DNA of 64,000 nt from Myxococcales bacterium. Lineage in GTDB: Bacteria; Myxococcota_A; Polyangia; Polyangiales; Polyangiaceae. The DNA lies in assembly GCA_016703425.1 (NCBI GenBank), contig JADJCA010000001.1, positions 1,378,536-1,442,535 of the forward strand, written 5' to 3'. Numbering within the stretch: position 1 is the first letter of the stretch; each line of letters opens with the position of its first letter. Of this stretch, positions 18,310-30,008 are shown in pieces. Made by a program: the position numbers and the translations under genes. Below the pieces are notes generated by a model. The model was not told the origin of the DNA. It did no database searches and worked only from the letters and a program-made list of their open reading frames with translations.

Positions 18310-18578
18310 TGCTGACTCCTTCGATGCCGCTCGCGCGACAAAGTTACGCGCCCCCGGATCTTCTCCCTTTTGTACGGCCAGGGGCAAGGATCGCTTTGAA
18401 CTTTGGCGGCGAAGTGGCGCGGATGGGCCTACATTGGAAGCCTCCCAGGGCGCGTGACTCCCGGTTTTGTCAGGGTTCCCCTTGCGAATGTCGTCCGGCG
18501 GATCGATGTTCGGAGTCCATCCCACGACGTGGGGAAACGAGACGCGGGGGGCCCTCCCCTCCCCAACCGTGAGAGCGC

Positions 18579-18898
18579 ATGGCCGGCCCCGACCGAAAAC
18601 CTAACGAGCAAGACGACACGGAAGTCGTCGACCGGGTCAAACCGGTCGTTCCGCGCCGCTACAAGGTGCTGTTTCACAACGACGACTACACGACGATGGA
18701 ATTCGTCGTGGAAACGCTCATGAGCTTCTTTCACAAGTCGCAGGCCGAGGCGACGCACGTCATGCTCACGGTCCACAAGACCGGAAAAGGTGTGGCGGGG
18801 GTCTACACAAGGGAGATCGCCGAGACCAAGGTCTCTCAGGTGATGGATCACGCGAAACAATGCGGCATGCCGCTTATGCTGACGGCGGAGCCCGAGTG

Positions 18899-18899
<1 letters not shown>
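18579..18899 (+). CDS. clpS: ClpS adaptor for ClpA
   Basis: 106 residues. A flexible N-terminus leads into the ClpS core: YKVLFHNDDYTTMEFVVETL, the N-degron pocket residues of the DDYTTM region, then THVMLTVHKTGKGVAGVYTR and the Glu/Thr-rich end. ClpS delivers N-end-rule substrates to ClpA. The stop shares one base with the clpA start (TGATG), so the pair is translationally coupled. Confidence 0.97.
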
Positions 18900-21268
<2,369 letters not shown>

Positions 21269-21393
21269 CGGGCGAACCCACGCACCGGGTGCACGTTTGG
21301 CGCGCAAAAAGCGCGTGACATTCTAGGCGGGCGTCGCTTCCGCCGGCCGATCCTGCGACCGCGGCGTGGCGCGACGTTTGCTTGAGGGCCCGC

Positions 21394-21837
21394 ATGTTCC
21401 GCGCAAAAACTGTTCTGGTTGCTGTCGACTTCAGCGAGACCAGCGAGAAGGCCATCGAGACCGCCATCGAGGTCGCTGCAAAGTTCGACGGTCGTGTCGT
21501 CTTGTTGCACGCCTACGAGATCCCGGCGCTCGGGTTCCCCGACGGCGTCCTCGTAGCCAGTAGCGACGTCGTCAGCCGCATCGGCACCGCGGCCCAGACC
21601 GCCCTCGCCGACCTGACCGACAAGTACCGCGGCCGCGTACCGCTCGAAACGCTCCTTCGTATGGGTCCTGCCTACGAGACGGTCAACGCCGTGGCCGAGG
21701 AGCTCGGCGCGGACCTCATCGTCATCGGCACGCACGGTCGGAAGGGCCTCGCACGCGCCCTCCTCGGCTCCGTCGCCGAGAACATCATCCGCACGGCCAC
21801 GCGACCGGTCATCGTCCTTCACGGCCCGCGCGACTAA
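21394..21837 (+). CDS. Universal stress protein
   Basis: 147 residues from the ATG at 21394 (a TTG 12 bases upstream is less likely). One UspA domain: it opens with KTVLVAVDFSETSEKAIETA and has the ATP-binding motif GTHGRKGLARALLGSVAENI near the end, the G-2x-G-9x-G-S type. Family role: ATP-binding stress or energy-state protein. A second UspA gene lies 59 bases downstream. Confidence 0.9.
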   Translation: MFRAKTVLVAVDFSETSEKAIETAIEVAAKFDGRVVLLHAYEIPALGFPDGVLVASSDVVSRIGTAAQTALADLTDKYRGRVPLETLLRMGPAYETVNAVAEELGADLIVIGTHGRKGLARALLGSVAENIIRTATRPVIVLHGPRD

Positions 21838-21896
21838 CGCTCCGCAAGACCGCCTCCCCAATCCACAAAGAACTTCGACCCCAGAGGGTGAACGCC

Positions 21897-22517
21897 ATGA
21901 CCGCCACGGACACGCCCTTCGTCATTCTCGTCGCCCACGACTTTTCGGAGCATTCGCGGCGGGCCTTGTCTGCCGCGAAGGGGCTCGCCCTGCGCTCCGG
22001 GAACGCTGAGCTGCACGTCGTTCACGTGGTGCCGCCGCCGGTGGGCAACGCGGCCGTGGTCGGCTCCGCAGACATGGCGGCGACCTTCACCGACACGCTC
22101 AACCGAACTCGCAAGGAGGTAGAGGAAGCGTGCACCGACGTCTCCAAGGGCCTCGCGGACCGCGTCTACGGGCACGTGCGCACCGGCAAGGCGTCCCGTG
22201 AGATCACGGAGGTCGGCAAGCAGATCGCCGCCGACCTCATCGTCGTGGGCACCCACGGGCGAACGGGGTTGGCGCGCGCGCTCCTCGGCTCGGTCGCGGA
22301 GGAGGTCGTACGGCACTCGCCGTGCAACGTCCTTACGGTGCGCCTGACGCCGGAAGTTCCGGCCATCGAGCCCGCTTGCGAGGGCTGCGTCGCAGCGCAG
22401 GCGAAGGCCGGTGATCCGAAGGCGCGCTGCGACACGCACTTGCGGCGGCATCCGCGACCTCACACGTACACCGACGGCCAAGAGGGACTCTTCCACCAGA
22501 GCTTCCGCTTCGAGTAG
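21897..22517 (+). CDS. Universal stress protein with Cys-rich C-terminal extension
   Basis: 206 residues from the ATG at 21897, which has AGAGGG eight bases upstream (a GTG nine bases earlier is possible). The UspA domain opens FVILVAHDFSEHSRRALS and carries the ATP motif GTHGRTGLARALLGSVAEEV. After residue 155 there is an extra tail with three cysteines (EPACEGCVAAQ and ARCDTH) and several His residues, a possible metal site that is not a normal part of the family. Probably co-transcribed with the preceding Usp gene. Confidence 0.87.
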   Translation: MTATDTPFVILVAHDFSEHSRRALSAAKGLALRSGNAELHVVHVVPPPVGNAAVVGSADMAATFTDTLNRTRKEVEEACTDVSKGLADRVYGHVRTGKASREITEVGKQIAADLIVVGTHGRTGLARALLGSVAEEVVRHSPCNVLTVRLTPEVPAIEPACEGCVAAQAKAGDPKARCDTHLRRHPRPHTYTDGQEGLFHQSFRFE

Positions 22518-22562
22518 CCCTGCGCTTCAGCTCTTCTCGAGTTCGCGCGGCCCGTCGGCCCG

Positions 22563-23384
22563 TCAGTTCACGAAGCCGCCGAGCGCCGTCTTGCTGAACG
22601 TGGCCGCTTGGCTCGCGCGAATGGCCGACTGCGAGAAGACTTGAAAGGCTTTGCGAATCTCCGTGGGATTGTCGCCCGGCGTGAGGATCCAGCGGTCATC
22701 GATGCCCATCTCGCGGAAGACTTTCCGAAAGTCTGTGGAGCCGTCGTTGATGCCCATGGCCGCCACAATGTGGTTCTCGGCGCGCAAGAGATCGCGCACC
22801 AGCGACGCGACGTCCTTGGCCTTCGCGCGCGTCGAGTGCTGATCGGCGCCGTCGGTGATGAGGAGCGTCACGGTCCGCGCCACAACGCCGTTGTCTTCAA
22901 ACTCGCGTGCCTTGGCGAGCACCGAGCCTAGGAGCACGACGGCCTGATCGTAGAGCGGCGTGCCCTGGTTCGGATCGTAGTTGGCGCTCGTCATAGGCAC
23001 GGCTTGGTCGATGGGCCGGTACGGATAGAGGACACTCCCGTTGAGGTAGCGCGTGTGCGCGAGGATGCCGTCCTTCTGCTTGCACGCCCGGAGCGCCTCG
23101 AGCACCAGGTTGTGACCCTCGCGCACCGCCTGGGCGTTGCCTCCGAAGCGAATGGAGCCCGAGTCGTCGGGCATGATCGTCAAGAGAACGACCTCGCTCG
23201 CTTGCACGTCATCGACGGAGACGCCGAGCCCCGCCTGGATTTGGGCGCCCAGGTCGACGCCTGTGAGAGCCTGAAGCGACGTTGGCGAGAGAACCCCTTC
23301 CGCGTGGGCCGCCTGAAAGAGCCCGTTCACATTTGGCGCGTTCACGCCGTTCGAGTTGTTGCCGTTGCCGTTCTGGTTGCTCAT
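22563..23384 (-). CDS. von Willebrand factor A (VWA) domain protein, TerY-like role suspected
   Basis: 273 residues. A short Asn-rich leader precedes a helical segment and a VWA fold: the metal-ion-dependent adhesion site is visible as MPDDSGSIRFGG near residue 72, with TPLYDQAVVLLG and TLLITDGADQHST supplying the remaining metal ligands. It is the last gene of a five-gene operon, 39 bases after the nicotinamidase. VWA, PP2C and kinase genes together recall the TerY-P triad of tellurite/stress systems, but the DDSGS site is not the usual DTSGS, and no TerD-type protein is nearby. Confidence 0.85.
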   Translation of the reverse strand: MSNQNGNGNNSNGVNAPNVNGLFQAAHAEGVLSPTSLQALTGVDLGAQIQAGLGVSVDDVQASEVVLLTIMPDDSGSIRFGGNAQAVREGHNLVLEALRACKQKDGILAHTRYLNGSVLYPYRPIDQAVPMTSANYDPNQGTPLYDQAVVLLGSVLAKAREFEDNGVVARTVTLLITDGADQHSTRAKAKDVASLVRDLLRAENHIVAAMGINDGSTDFRKVFREMGIDDRWILTPGDNPTEIRKAFQVFSQSAIRASQAATFSKTALGGFVN

Positions 23385-23423
23385 AAAACTCTCCTTTCCA
23401 GCTTCTTCGTTTGCGTCGTCCTC

Positions 23424-24482
23424 TCAGCGCATGCCGGGCCATTGGTCGATGTCGTCGGTGGACTTGACGACGTGCATCCCGGCGTCGATGAACCGGCGCT
23501 TCGCGGCGTCCGCCTGCGGCGTGAAGTCGGCCACGAAGCCGCCCTTGCCGTCGGGGACGGTCACCGACGACATGCAGTCCTCGAGGATGTAGACCTTCTT
23601 CGCGAGCGCTTTGTCTTGCGACACGATCTCGTCGAGCAGGTCATCGATGGAGCTCTTGACGCAGTGGCTCGCCGCCTGACCGGCGATGATCACGGCGTCG
23701 GCCGCCAAGAGCGTCTTCAAGAACGCGGTGTTCCTTTGCGCGAGCGGCTGCCCGTCGTGCCGCGTGAGCACCTCGGGTCGCATGATGGAGTAGTTCTCCG
23801 TGAGCGCGTTGCCGCCCTTCACCTCGACCCAAGACTGGGTGCCGCGAAGGAACGAATGAAACATGCGCGCCTCGTGGATAACGCCCGCGAGCGCGTGCCC
23901 GTCGCTCCCGAGGATGCAGTGGTGCGGCCAGAGGTAGAGCTTGTACTTCCCTGCCCTCTCGAGCTCGGCGCAGTAGTACCGGGCTTGCTGGAGGAGCCAG
24001 GTGTAGTTGCCGTTGCACAGCCAGGCCGCCACGCTCGGGTTGGGGCGCACCTCCCCGCGATCGATGTCGTCGGTCGTGATCTCTCGAAACGGCTGGAGCG
24101 GCGCGTCGTTCTTGTCGACCCAGAACGAGGGAAAGAAGACCTGATACGCGAAGTGGGTGTCGAGCGTGGCCGTCACGTTGGTGAGCACGCCGGCATTCCG
24201 GTAGATGAACTCGGCGGTCCGCCGGTTGTCGTCGAGCGCTCCCCTGCCGCTTCGCCCTGCGACGTAGAGCGAGCCCTCCGGGAAGCAGAAGTCCTTCTGC
24301 ACGTCGATGAGCAGAAGGTGCACGTTCTTGGCATCACTTGCGGCGGGCGTGACTTGGTGCCGCTTCTTCGTGGTCGCCGCCTCGGCGAAGAGGCGCCCCT
24401 GGTCGGGCCGGTAGGCGAAGGCCTCGGCGTTTTTTGGATCAAAAAAGGCGGGCAGCGGCAGGTTTTTGGCTTGTGCGGTCAT
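23424..24482 (-). CDS. Nicotinamidase-like cysteine hydrolase
   Basis: 352 residues, longer than the usual 200 because of N-terminal and internal extensions. The catalytic triad of PncA-type enzymes can be placed: Asp in LLLIDVQKDFC, Lys in EVKGGNALTENYS, and Cys in AGQAASHCVKSSI. Metal-site-type residues appear in LDTHFAYQVFF and LWPHHCILGSDG. Reaction by family: nicotinamide to nicotinate plus ammonia. In the same operon a nicotinate phosphoribosyltransferase would use the product, giving a two-step salvage of nicotinamide to nicotinate mononucleotide. The gene lies 25 bases after the kinase gene. Confidence 0.87.
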   Translation of the reverse strand: MTAQAKNLPLPAFFDPKNAEAFAYRPDQGRLFAEAATTKKRHQVTPAASDAKNVHLLLIDVQKDFCFPEGSLYVAGRSGRGALDDNRRTAEFIYRNAGVLTNVTATLDTHFAYQVFFPSFWVDKNDAPLQPFREITTDDIDRGEVRPNPSVAAWLCNGNYTWLLQQARYYCAELERAGKYKLYLWPHHCILGSDGHALAGVIHEARMFHSFLRGTQSWVEVKGGNALTENYSIMRPEVLTRHDGQPLAQRNTAFLKTLLAADAVIIAGQAASHCVKSSIDDLLDEIVSQDKALAKKVYILEDCMSSVTVPDGKGGFVADFTPQADAAKRRFIDAGMHVVKSTDDIDQWPGMR

Positions 24483-24507
24483 GGAACCAACTCTCCTCTC
24501 CTGTGAA

Positions 24508-26463
24508 CTACTTCATCTCGAGGCGAACGATCGTGCGTCGCGACGCCACGAAGATCCCTTGCCGTGAGGCGTGGAGCCCCGAGGCGGCATCGACGTACGG
24601 CTCCGTATCGGGAAACTCGCGAGCCTTCTTGATGCCGCCGGCCTCGATCTCGAGCCTGACGATGCCGGCGTCGGTGGGCGCGAAGAGCGCCCCACCAACG
24701 GCCGAGAACCCCGTGAGAGAGCCCAAGAACGTGCCGTCGCCAGGTTCGCCCTCCGCCGTCGCGAGCAGCTCACCGCGCCGTGAGTACACGAGGCAAACGT
24801 GGCGGAGGCGGCCGGCATGTTTGAGGCCGAGGAAGAGCCAGGCGTGCGTCTCCGAGATCGCGCCGGAAGCCGCGACGAGCTCACCGGGAAGCGGCGGCAC
24901 CTTGAGGCCGTCGTTGATCCCCTTGCGCTCGACGTCGAACACGAAGAACCGGCAGAGGCCGCCGGCCCGATAGAAGCCAGCACCGAACGTCGACCCCAAC
25001 CAAAACTGCGTCTGGTTTGGCAACACGTCACCGATGAGCTCGGTCGCGGCCTCGTCGAAGCGCGACGGCGCCAACGAGAGCAGCCGGCCCTGATCCACCC
25101 AGACGCACTTCGCGCCGTGAGTCTCGAAGCGCGGGCCCATGGCGGTCGCGTCCACGGAGAGCCGCTGCGGCGATGCGCCGTCGCGAAGGCGGACGAGCTC
25201 GGTGTCGCGGGCCACCCACGTGTCTTCGCCGGCGACGCGAAATCGAAGCCGCGGGTCGAAGGGGCCCGACATGACGACACGACCGTCCTCGCGCCGGTAG
25301 GCGCCGGCTTCGTGGTGAACGACCACCAAGGCGCCGTCCACGAGCGCCACGTGCACGATGACGCCCGTCGTCTTGAAGATCTCCGTCGCCGTCACGACGC
25401 CCGAGGAGACGCGTGAGCCCGCGGCCGCCAGCGCCGCGAGCGGCGGAAGCTGCGTCGGTCGCGCGCAGCCGGGGCACAAGAGCCTCGCGTGCTCCAGGCC
25501 GCAGCGCGCACAAGCCGCGAAGGTGGTGCGCTCGAGCAGGGCGCGCGGAAAGATGCCGCGCTGATCGCGCTCGAAGACCGCGCGAAAGTGTTCGAGGAGC
25601 TCGTCCGGCAAGACGGCCACGGGGCGCGCGGGCTTCGGGTATTGAACGTCGGCGTCGAAGACGGTGACACGATGGAGGGGCCTCGCGCCGTGGGCCACGC
25701 GCCTCGTTGGGTCTTTCGGTCGGTGGACGCCGCCGTAGGGCCCGACGGAGAGGAGCGCCTGGAAGAGGAGCACGTTGAAGGCGTACCAATCGGCGTTCGA
25801 ATCGAACGGTCGTCGCGGCTTGGGCGAAGAAGCCGCAGCGTCGCACAATAGCGGGTCCACGAAGCGCTCCGTGAAGACGGGGCAGAGGTACGGGCCGAAC
25901 TGAAAGCTGTCGCAGTCAATGACGCGCGGCTCGCCGCCGGGCGTCACGAGCACGTTGAGGTCGTTGAAGTCGCCGACGACGACGGACCTCGCGTGCAGGC
26001 CAAGAAGCGTGTGATGCAATCCGCGGAAGACCCCGAGCAGCCAGTCGGAGGGCGTGACGGCGCGGCGGGCTGGCTCCGCGAGCGACATGAGCGAGGTCGA
26101 GCCCGCGACGAGCGGCATCACGTACCCCAAGACGCGCGCCCCCGTACGGTCGGTCGCGAGCGAGAGCGGAGCGACGACGGCGGCGGGGAGCGCGTTTGGA
26201 AACTCTCGCATCTTCCGCTGATGGAGCTCGATGCGCGCCTCCGCAGCCTGTTGCTCTTCCGGAAAGCCGTCGAAGTCGGGGTGCTCGGGCGACTTCCAGA
26301 CCTTGACGACGCGCTGCGCGTCGAGCCCGAAGACATCGGCTTCGCCGCCCTTGCCGATGGACTTCGCGGGGTCGAGCTTGAAGGGACGGCCCTCGATGTA
26401 GACCTGATGCACCTGGGCTCGTCCTGCCGATGAGCCGATGGCGTGCGATGCTTGCGCTACCAC
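24508..26463 (-). CDS. Divergent protein kinase with zinc ribbon and beta-propeller-like C-terminus
   Basis: 651 residues from the GTG at 26463, which overlaps the PP2C stop. The kinase domain covers about 15-300: glycine loop SIGKGGEADVFG, VVKVWK with the ATP-binding Lys, an altered catalytic loop VVVGDFNDLNVLV in place of HRD, and VIDCDSFQFG in place of DFG. A zinc ribbon follows (CARCGLEHARLLCPGCARP). The last 250 residues are repeated beta-strand units resembling a propeller. Kinases with a C-terminal zinc ribbon are known from TerY-P triads, and the neighbours (PP2C and VWA genes) fit. The substrate is unknown. Confidence 0.87.
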   Translation of the reverse strand: MVAQASHAIGSSAGRAQVHQVYIEGRPFKLDPAKSIGKGGEADVFGLDAQRVVKVWKSPEHPDFDGFPEEQQAAEARIELHQRKMREFPNALPAAVVAPLSLATDRTGARVLGYVMPLVAGSTSLMSLAEPARRAVTPSDWLLGVFRGLHHTLLGLHARSVVVGDFNDLNVLVTPGGEPRVIDCDSFQFGPYLCPVFTERFVDPLLCDAAASSPKPRRPFDSNADWYAFNVLLFQALLSVGPYGGVHRPKDPTRRVAHGARPLHRVTVFDADVQYPKPARPVAVLPDELLEHFRAVFERDQRGIFPRALLERTTFAACARCGLEHARLLCPGCARPTQLPPLAALAAAGSRVSSGVVTATEIFKTTGVIVHVALVDGALVVVHHEAGAYRREDGRVVMSGPFDPRLRFRVAGEDTWVARDTELVRLRDGASPQRLSVDATAMGPRFETHGAKCVWVDQGRLLSLAPSRFDEAATELIGDVLPNQTQFWLGSTFGAGFYRAGGLCRFFVFDVERKGINDGLKVPPLPGELVAASGAISETHAWLFLGLKHAGRLRHVCLVYSRRGELLATAEGEPGDGTFLGSLTGFSAVGGALFAPTDAGIVRLEIEAGGIKKAREFPDTEPYVDAASGLHASRQGIFVASRRTIVRLEMK

Positions 26464-27299
26464 GACAAGCCTCCCGCTTCTTCGGCGGCAAGCGCCCCGC
26501 CACGCCGAAGCACGACGAGCGTCGTGTCGTCGGCCAAGAGGGAGCCGCGGGGCCCCTTCAGTCTCGAAACGACGGCGAGACGTCGACGGACCATGTCGGG
26601 GTTCTTGAAGTAGCGCTCCTCCTCCCAAAACTGACGAAGCGGCCCGACGTGCCCGACGCGATGGGACGAGGCATCCGTGGCGACGTGCTCCGCGTTCATC
26701 AGGTCGACGACGCCATCGGTGCCGAGGAGCATCGACCGAAACGCGTCGGTGCGAAGGGACGCATGACGGCGAAACGGTCGTCGATTGCCGTCCACGAGTT
26801 CGTAGCCGAGGTAGGGCGGCTCGTTGTTGGCGAAAGGCCCCAGCACGTGGGGCTCCCCGTTGAGCACGAGGAGCCCGTCGCCAAGCGAGAACGGCGTCAC
26901 GAGGCCCGCGCGCCCGTCGACCACGACGCCAACGACGGTGAACAAGAAGTGCTCGAGCACGACGCGCGCGAACTCCGTCGTGGCCATCGGCGCGCCGCTC
27001 ATGGCCTCGGCGAGGCGACGCAGCTCGACCACGAGCCGTTCGTGCGCCACCATCAGCGCGACTTCCTCGGCGAGCCCTTCGCGGAGCGCGTCGAGTGCGA
27101 ACTGGACGAGGAGGCGCGCCCCAAGCTGGGCGCCCACACCGCTGTGGCGCGCGCTGCCGCAACCGTCCGCGACGACGGCGACGAGGTGACCGTCCTCGGT
27201 GGAGCGCGCCCAGGCGAAGGCGTCCTGGTTGCTCTTGCCGGAGGCCACGTGCGCCTGGCCGACGACGCTGCCTCCCTGAATTTCGATCGCTTCGGCCAT
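26457..27299 (-). CDS. PP2C-like protein phosphatase (PP2C_2 type)
   Basis: 280 residues. Motifs: HVASGKSNQDAFAW, VVADGCGSARHSGVGAQLGA, FSLGDGLLVL, SMLLGTDGVVDLM and LLADDTTLVVLRR, which together give the Asp residues of the two-metal site. No membrane segment, unlike the phosphatase at 13.5 kb. It overlaps the kinase gene by 7 bases, so phosphatase and kinase are made together and presumably act on the same target. Confidence 0.88.
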   Translation of the reverse strand: MAEAIEIQGGSVVGQAHVASGKSNQDAFAWARSTEDGHLVAVVADGCGSARHSGVGAQLGARLLVQFALDALREGLAEEVALMVAHERLVVELRRLAEAMSGAPMATTEFARVVLEHFLFTVVGVVVDGRAGLVTPFSLGDGLLVLNGEPHVLGPFANNEPPYLGYELVDGNRRPFRRHASLRTDAFRSMLLGTDGVVDLMNAEHVATDASSHRVGHVGPLRQFWEEERYFKNPDMVRRRLAVVSRLKGPRGSLLADDTTLVVLRRGGALAAEEAGGLSW

Positions 27300-27368
27300 G
27301 AAAACTCCTTCGCGCTCGCGTCGCTCAGCGACGCCGCGTCATTCATCCAACGTGTGTGACGATTCTCT

Positions 27369-28737
27369 CTAGAGCGCGGAGAGCAGCTCAGCGCGCGCCT
27401 TGCGAAGTGGAGCCACGAGCAACTCCGTCGCTGGCGACAACGCCACCGCGTGCTGATTTGCGCCTGGTGGCGGTGGCGGTGGCGATGGCGGCAGACGCGA
27501 AACGTGCGGCGCCCCTCCGCTTAGGAGCTCATAGCCGGGAGGCGGCGCTTCGCCGGCTTGCCCGATCAGTCCAAGCGGCGCTCCGTCAGGCTGTCCCGGC
27601 AAGCGACGGAACACGACGGGCCGACCGGGCACGCTCTCTTTGCCGGAGCCCCCGCGAGGGTCTGCCGCTTCGTCTCCGAACTTCATGGTCGGCGTGCGCG
27701 CCGATTGGCTGAGTTTGTACACCGCCGCGACGCGATCGCGCGTGAGCGAGGTGCCGCTGGTCTTTGCGACCAAGTAGCCGCCGTAGCCGTAGAACTGCTC
27801 GTGCGATTGCCAGCCCACTTCGCGGCGAAGGTCTTCGAAGCGCTTCGTGAGGGGCGCGTCGAAGGAGTCTTCGAGGATCTGGACCGGACGAAGACCGAGC
27901 TCCTTGGCGCGGGCGATGGCGAACTTGTATTGCGCCTCCTTGTCGCCGGAGTCGTAGCGAATCGAATCGCCACGGGCGTTTTCCTCGGCCATGAGGCGCA
28001 GCGCGGAGGGAATGCCCGAACGCACCGTATCGAAGGTGTCGAGGAGGTAGCTCGAGCGACCGGGCCTTCGGTCGCGCATGGCGCGAAAGGCGGCCTCGTC
28101 ATTGCCGAAACGTTGAACGTGTTCGTGGCCCATGGTGCCGACGGGCACGAGGCCCAGGACGCGCGCGCCAAAGACGTGGCTGGTCCGCGTGATGCCAACC
28201 GACTTCAGGGCCTCGAGGGCGAGCATGTGCTGGCGCTGGCACGTGGCCGCGTAGCGTGCGGAGGATGAGCTCTCGCTGCGCGTCGCAGGTGACCGTCGAG
28301 ATCTCGCGCGCGAGCAAGTCGGGCTCGGTGACCGCGAGCGTCGCCACCTGAATGGCGTAGCTGAGCTGCAGTGCGAGCGGCTCGAGCCACGACACGAGCG
28401 CCGAGGGGCCCGTCACTGAGAAGACCGGCTCGCGGGGGAGAAACCACGTGCCCTTTGGCAAGGCGGTCACGGCGACCTTGCCGAGCGGTTCGGCGACCGC
28501 GGCCTTGAAGCCGCCGCCGACCTCGTAGTCCTGCGCCGCCAGGTAGGCAAAGTCACCGGTGTCGCTCGTGGGCATGAGGTCGCGAAGGAACGACTCGAGA
28601 TCGAAGGGAACGACGGACGCGCCGTTCGGCCCAGGGCAGCGCCGGTGTGCGTAGTAGAACGTCTCTTGGCGGAGCGGCCAGCCGGCTTCCGCCATGCTGA
28701 ACTTGTAACCGTCGGTTTCGAGCACGCTGGGCGACAT
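27369..28737 (-). CDS. pncB: Nicotinate phosphoribosyltransferase (frameshifted)
   Basis: About 456 residues after repair. It opens SPSVLETDGYKFSMAEAGWP, the N-terminal signature of the family. The frame breaks at about 28226-28240 (after ELILRTLRGHV); the second part begins HMLALEALKSVGITRTSHVF and holds GTMGHEHVQRF and RYDSGDKEAQYKF, the phosphoribosyl-binding region. The C-terminus is Pro-rich. Reaction: nicotinate plus PRPP and ATP to nicotinate mononucleotide, the entry step of the Preiss-Handler pathway. First gene of the operon; the PP2C gene starts 69 bases later. The break is probably a sequence error. Confidence 0.88.
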
Positions 28738-28894
28738 GATCGGATCCTCTACCGAGAGGAGGCCCCGCCACCAGTGCGGAACCGCATCTTCGATACATCA
28801 TACATATATGCGACTCGCATTGAAGTCAACCGTGGCTCGTGAATTTAGCTCCCGTTAGTTCGTACCTGCACATGCGATCAGGTATCGTTGGGCC
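28738..28894. promoter_or_regulatory. Divergent intergenic region with AT-rich island
   Basis: The 157 bases between the divergent NAD-salvage operon and the radical SAM gene contain an AT-rich patch around 28790-28816 (ATACATCATACATATATG) that stands out against GC-rich surroundings. It is the natural place for the promoter of the operon. No defined NrtR or NiaR box was recognised. Confidence 0.4.
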
Positions 28895-29920
28895 ATGCGA
28901 GCGCTGCCCGTCCTCAACCCGCCCTCTCGTTTTCTGGCCTCCGAGCTCCACTACGAAGACGGCGAGGCGCCCACCCAGAGCCTCGACGTCTACGAGGACC
29001 ACTCGCGCCAGATCCTCTCGAAGAACGACAGCCCCGACGTCCCGTTCTCGTTCAGCGTGAATCCGTATCGCGGGTGCATGCACGCCTGCGCGTACTGCTA
29101 CGCCCGCCCGACCCACGAGTACCTGAGCTTCGGCGCCGGCACCGACTTCGACCGCAAGCTCCTCGTCAAGCCGCATGCGGCCGAGCTCTTGCGCGAGGCG
29201 TTTCACAAACCGACGTGGCGTGGCGAGCCCGTGGCGATGAGCGGCGTCACCGATTGCTACCAGCCGCTCGAGGCCAAGTATCAACTGACGCGCGCCCTCA
29301 TCGAGGTGTGTGTGGAGTACCAAAACCCGTTTCTCATCGTCACCAAGTCGCCGCTCATCGAACGCGACATCGATTTGCTCGCGGCGGCGGCGGAGCGCAT
29401 CGACGTGCGCGTCGCCATGAGCATCCCGATCCTCGAGCGCGCCGTTGGCAAGGCGCTCGAGCCCGGCGTTCCTCCCGCCGAGCGGCGCTTCCGCACCATC
29501 GAACGCTTGGCCGCGGCGAAGGTGCCGGTGGGGGTTCTTGTGGCGCCGATCATCCCAGGTCTGACGGACGACGACGCGCCGAGGATCCTCGAGGCGGCGC
29601 GAGCAGCCGGCGCGCGCTTCGCGGGGCGCGTCATGTTGCGCCTGCCGGGCTCCGCCAAGGACGTCTTCCTCGAGCGATTGCGGAGGGAGCTTCCGGCGCA
29701 AGCCGAGCGCGTCATCGCTCGCATCAAGGAGGTGCGCGGCGGCCGCATGAACGACTCGACCTTTGGCCGTCGCGGCCAAGGCGAAGGGCCCTACGCCGAG
29801 AGCGTGGCGGCGCTCTTCGACACCACCGCCAAACGGCTCGGCTACGAAGAGCTGCCTCCGCCGAGAGCGACCTTCGAGCGCCCCCTCGCCCGCGGGCCGC
29901 AACTGGCGCTGTTTCGCTGA
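28895..29920 (+). CDS. PA0069-type radical SAM protein (SplB-like)
   Basis: 341 residues. The [4Fe-4S] motif is CMHACAYC (CxxxCxxC) near residue 61 within FSVNPYRGCMHACAYCYARP. MSGVTDCYQPLEAKYQLTRA and VIARIKEVRGGRMNDSTFG are further family stretches. These proteins resemble spore photoproduct lyase but their substrate is unknown; a role in nucleic acid repair is often suggested. It is divergent from the NAD operon. Confidence 0.88.
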   Translation: MRALPVLNPPSRFLASELHYEDGEAPTQSLDVYEDHSRQILSKNDSPDVPFSFSVNPYRGCMHACAYCYARPTHEYLSFGAGTDFDRKLLVKPHAAELLREAFHKPTWRGEPVAMSGVTDCYQPLEAKYQLTRALIEVCVEYQNPFLIVTKSPLIERDIDLLAAAAERIDVRVAMSIPILERAVGKALEPGVPPAERRFRTIERLAAAKVPVGVLVAPIIPGLTDDDAPRILEAARAAGARFAGRVMLRLPGSAKDVFLERLRRELPAQAERVIARIKEVRGGRMNDSTFGRRGQGEGPYAESVAALFDTTAKRLGYEELPPPRATFERPLARGPQLALFR

Positions 29921-30008
29921 GCTCGATGGGCACGGGCGATTGGCGAGGGCGCTTCCGAGGAGCGCATGAACGGTCCTGTGTCGCCACGATTTGCGATAGA
30001 ACGTGCCG

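Noticed and set aside
24434..27359. Plus-strand open frames opposite the NAD operon
   Set aside because: No start signals or motifs; the minus strand has clear enzymes.
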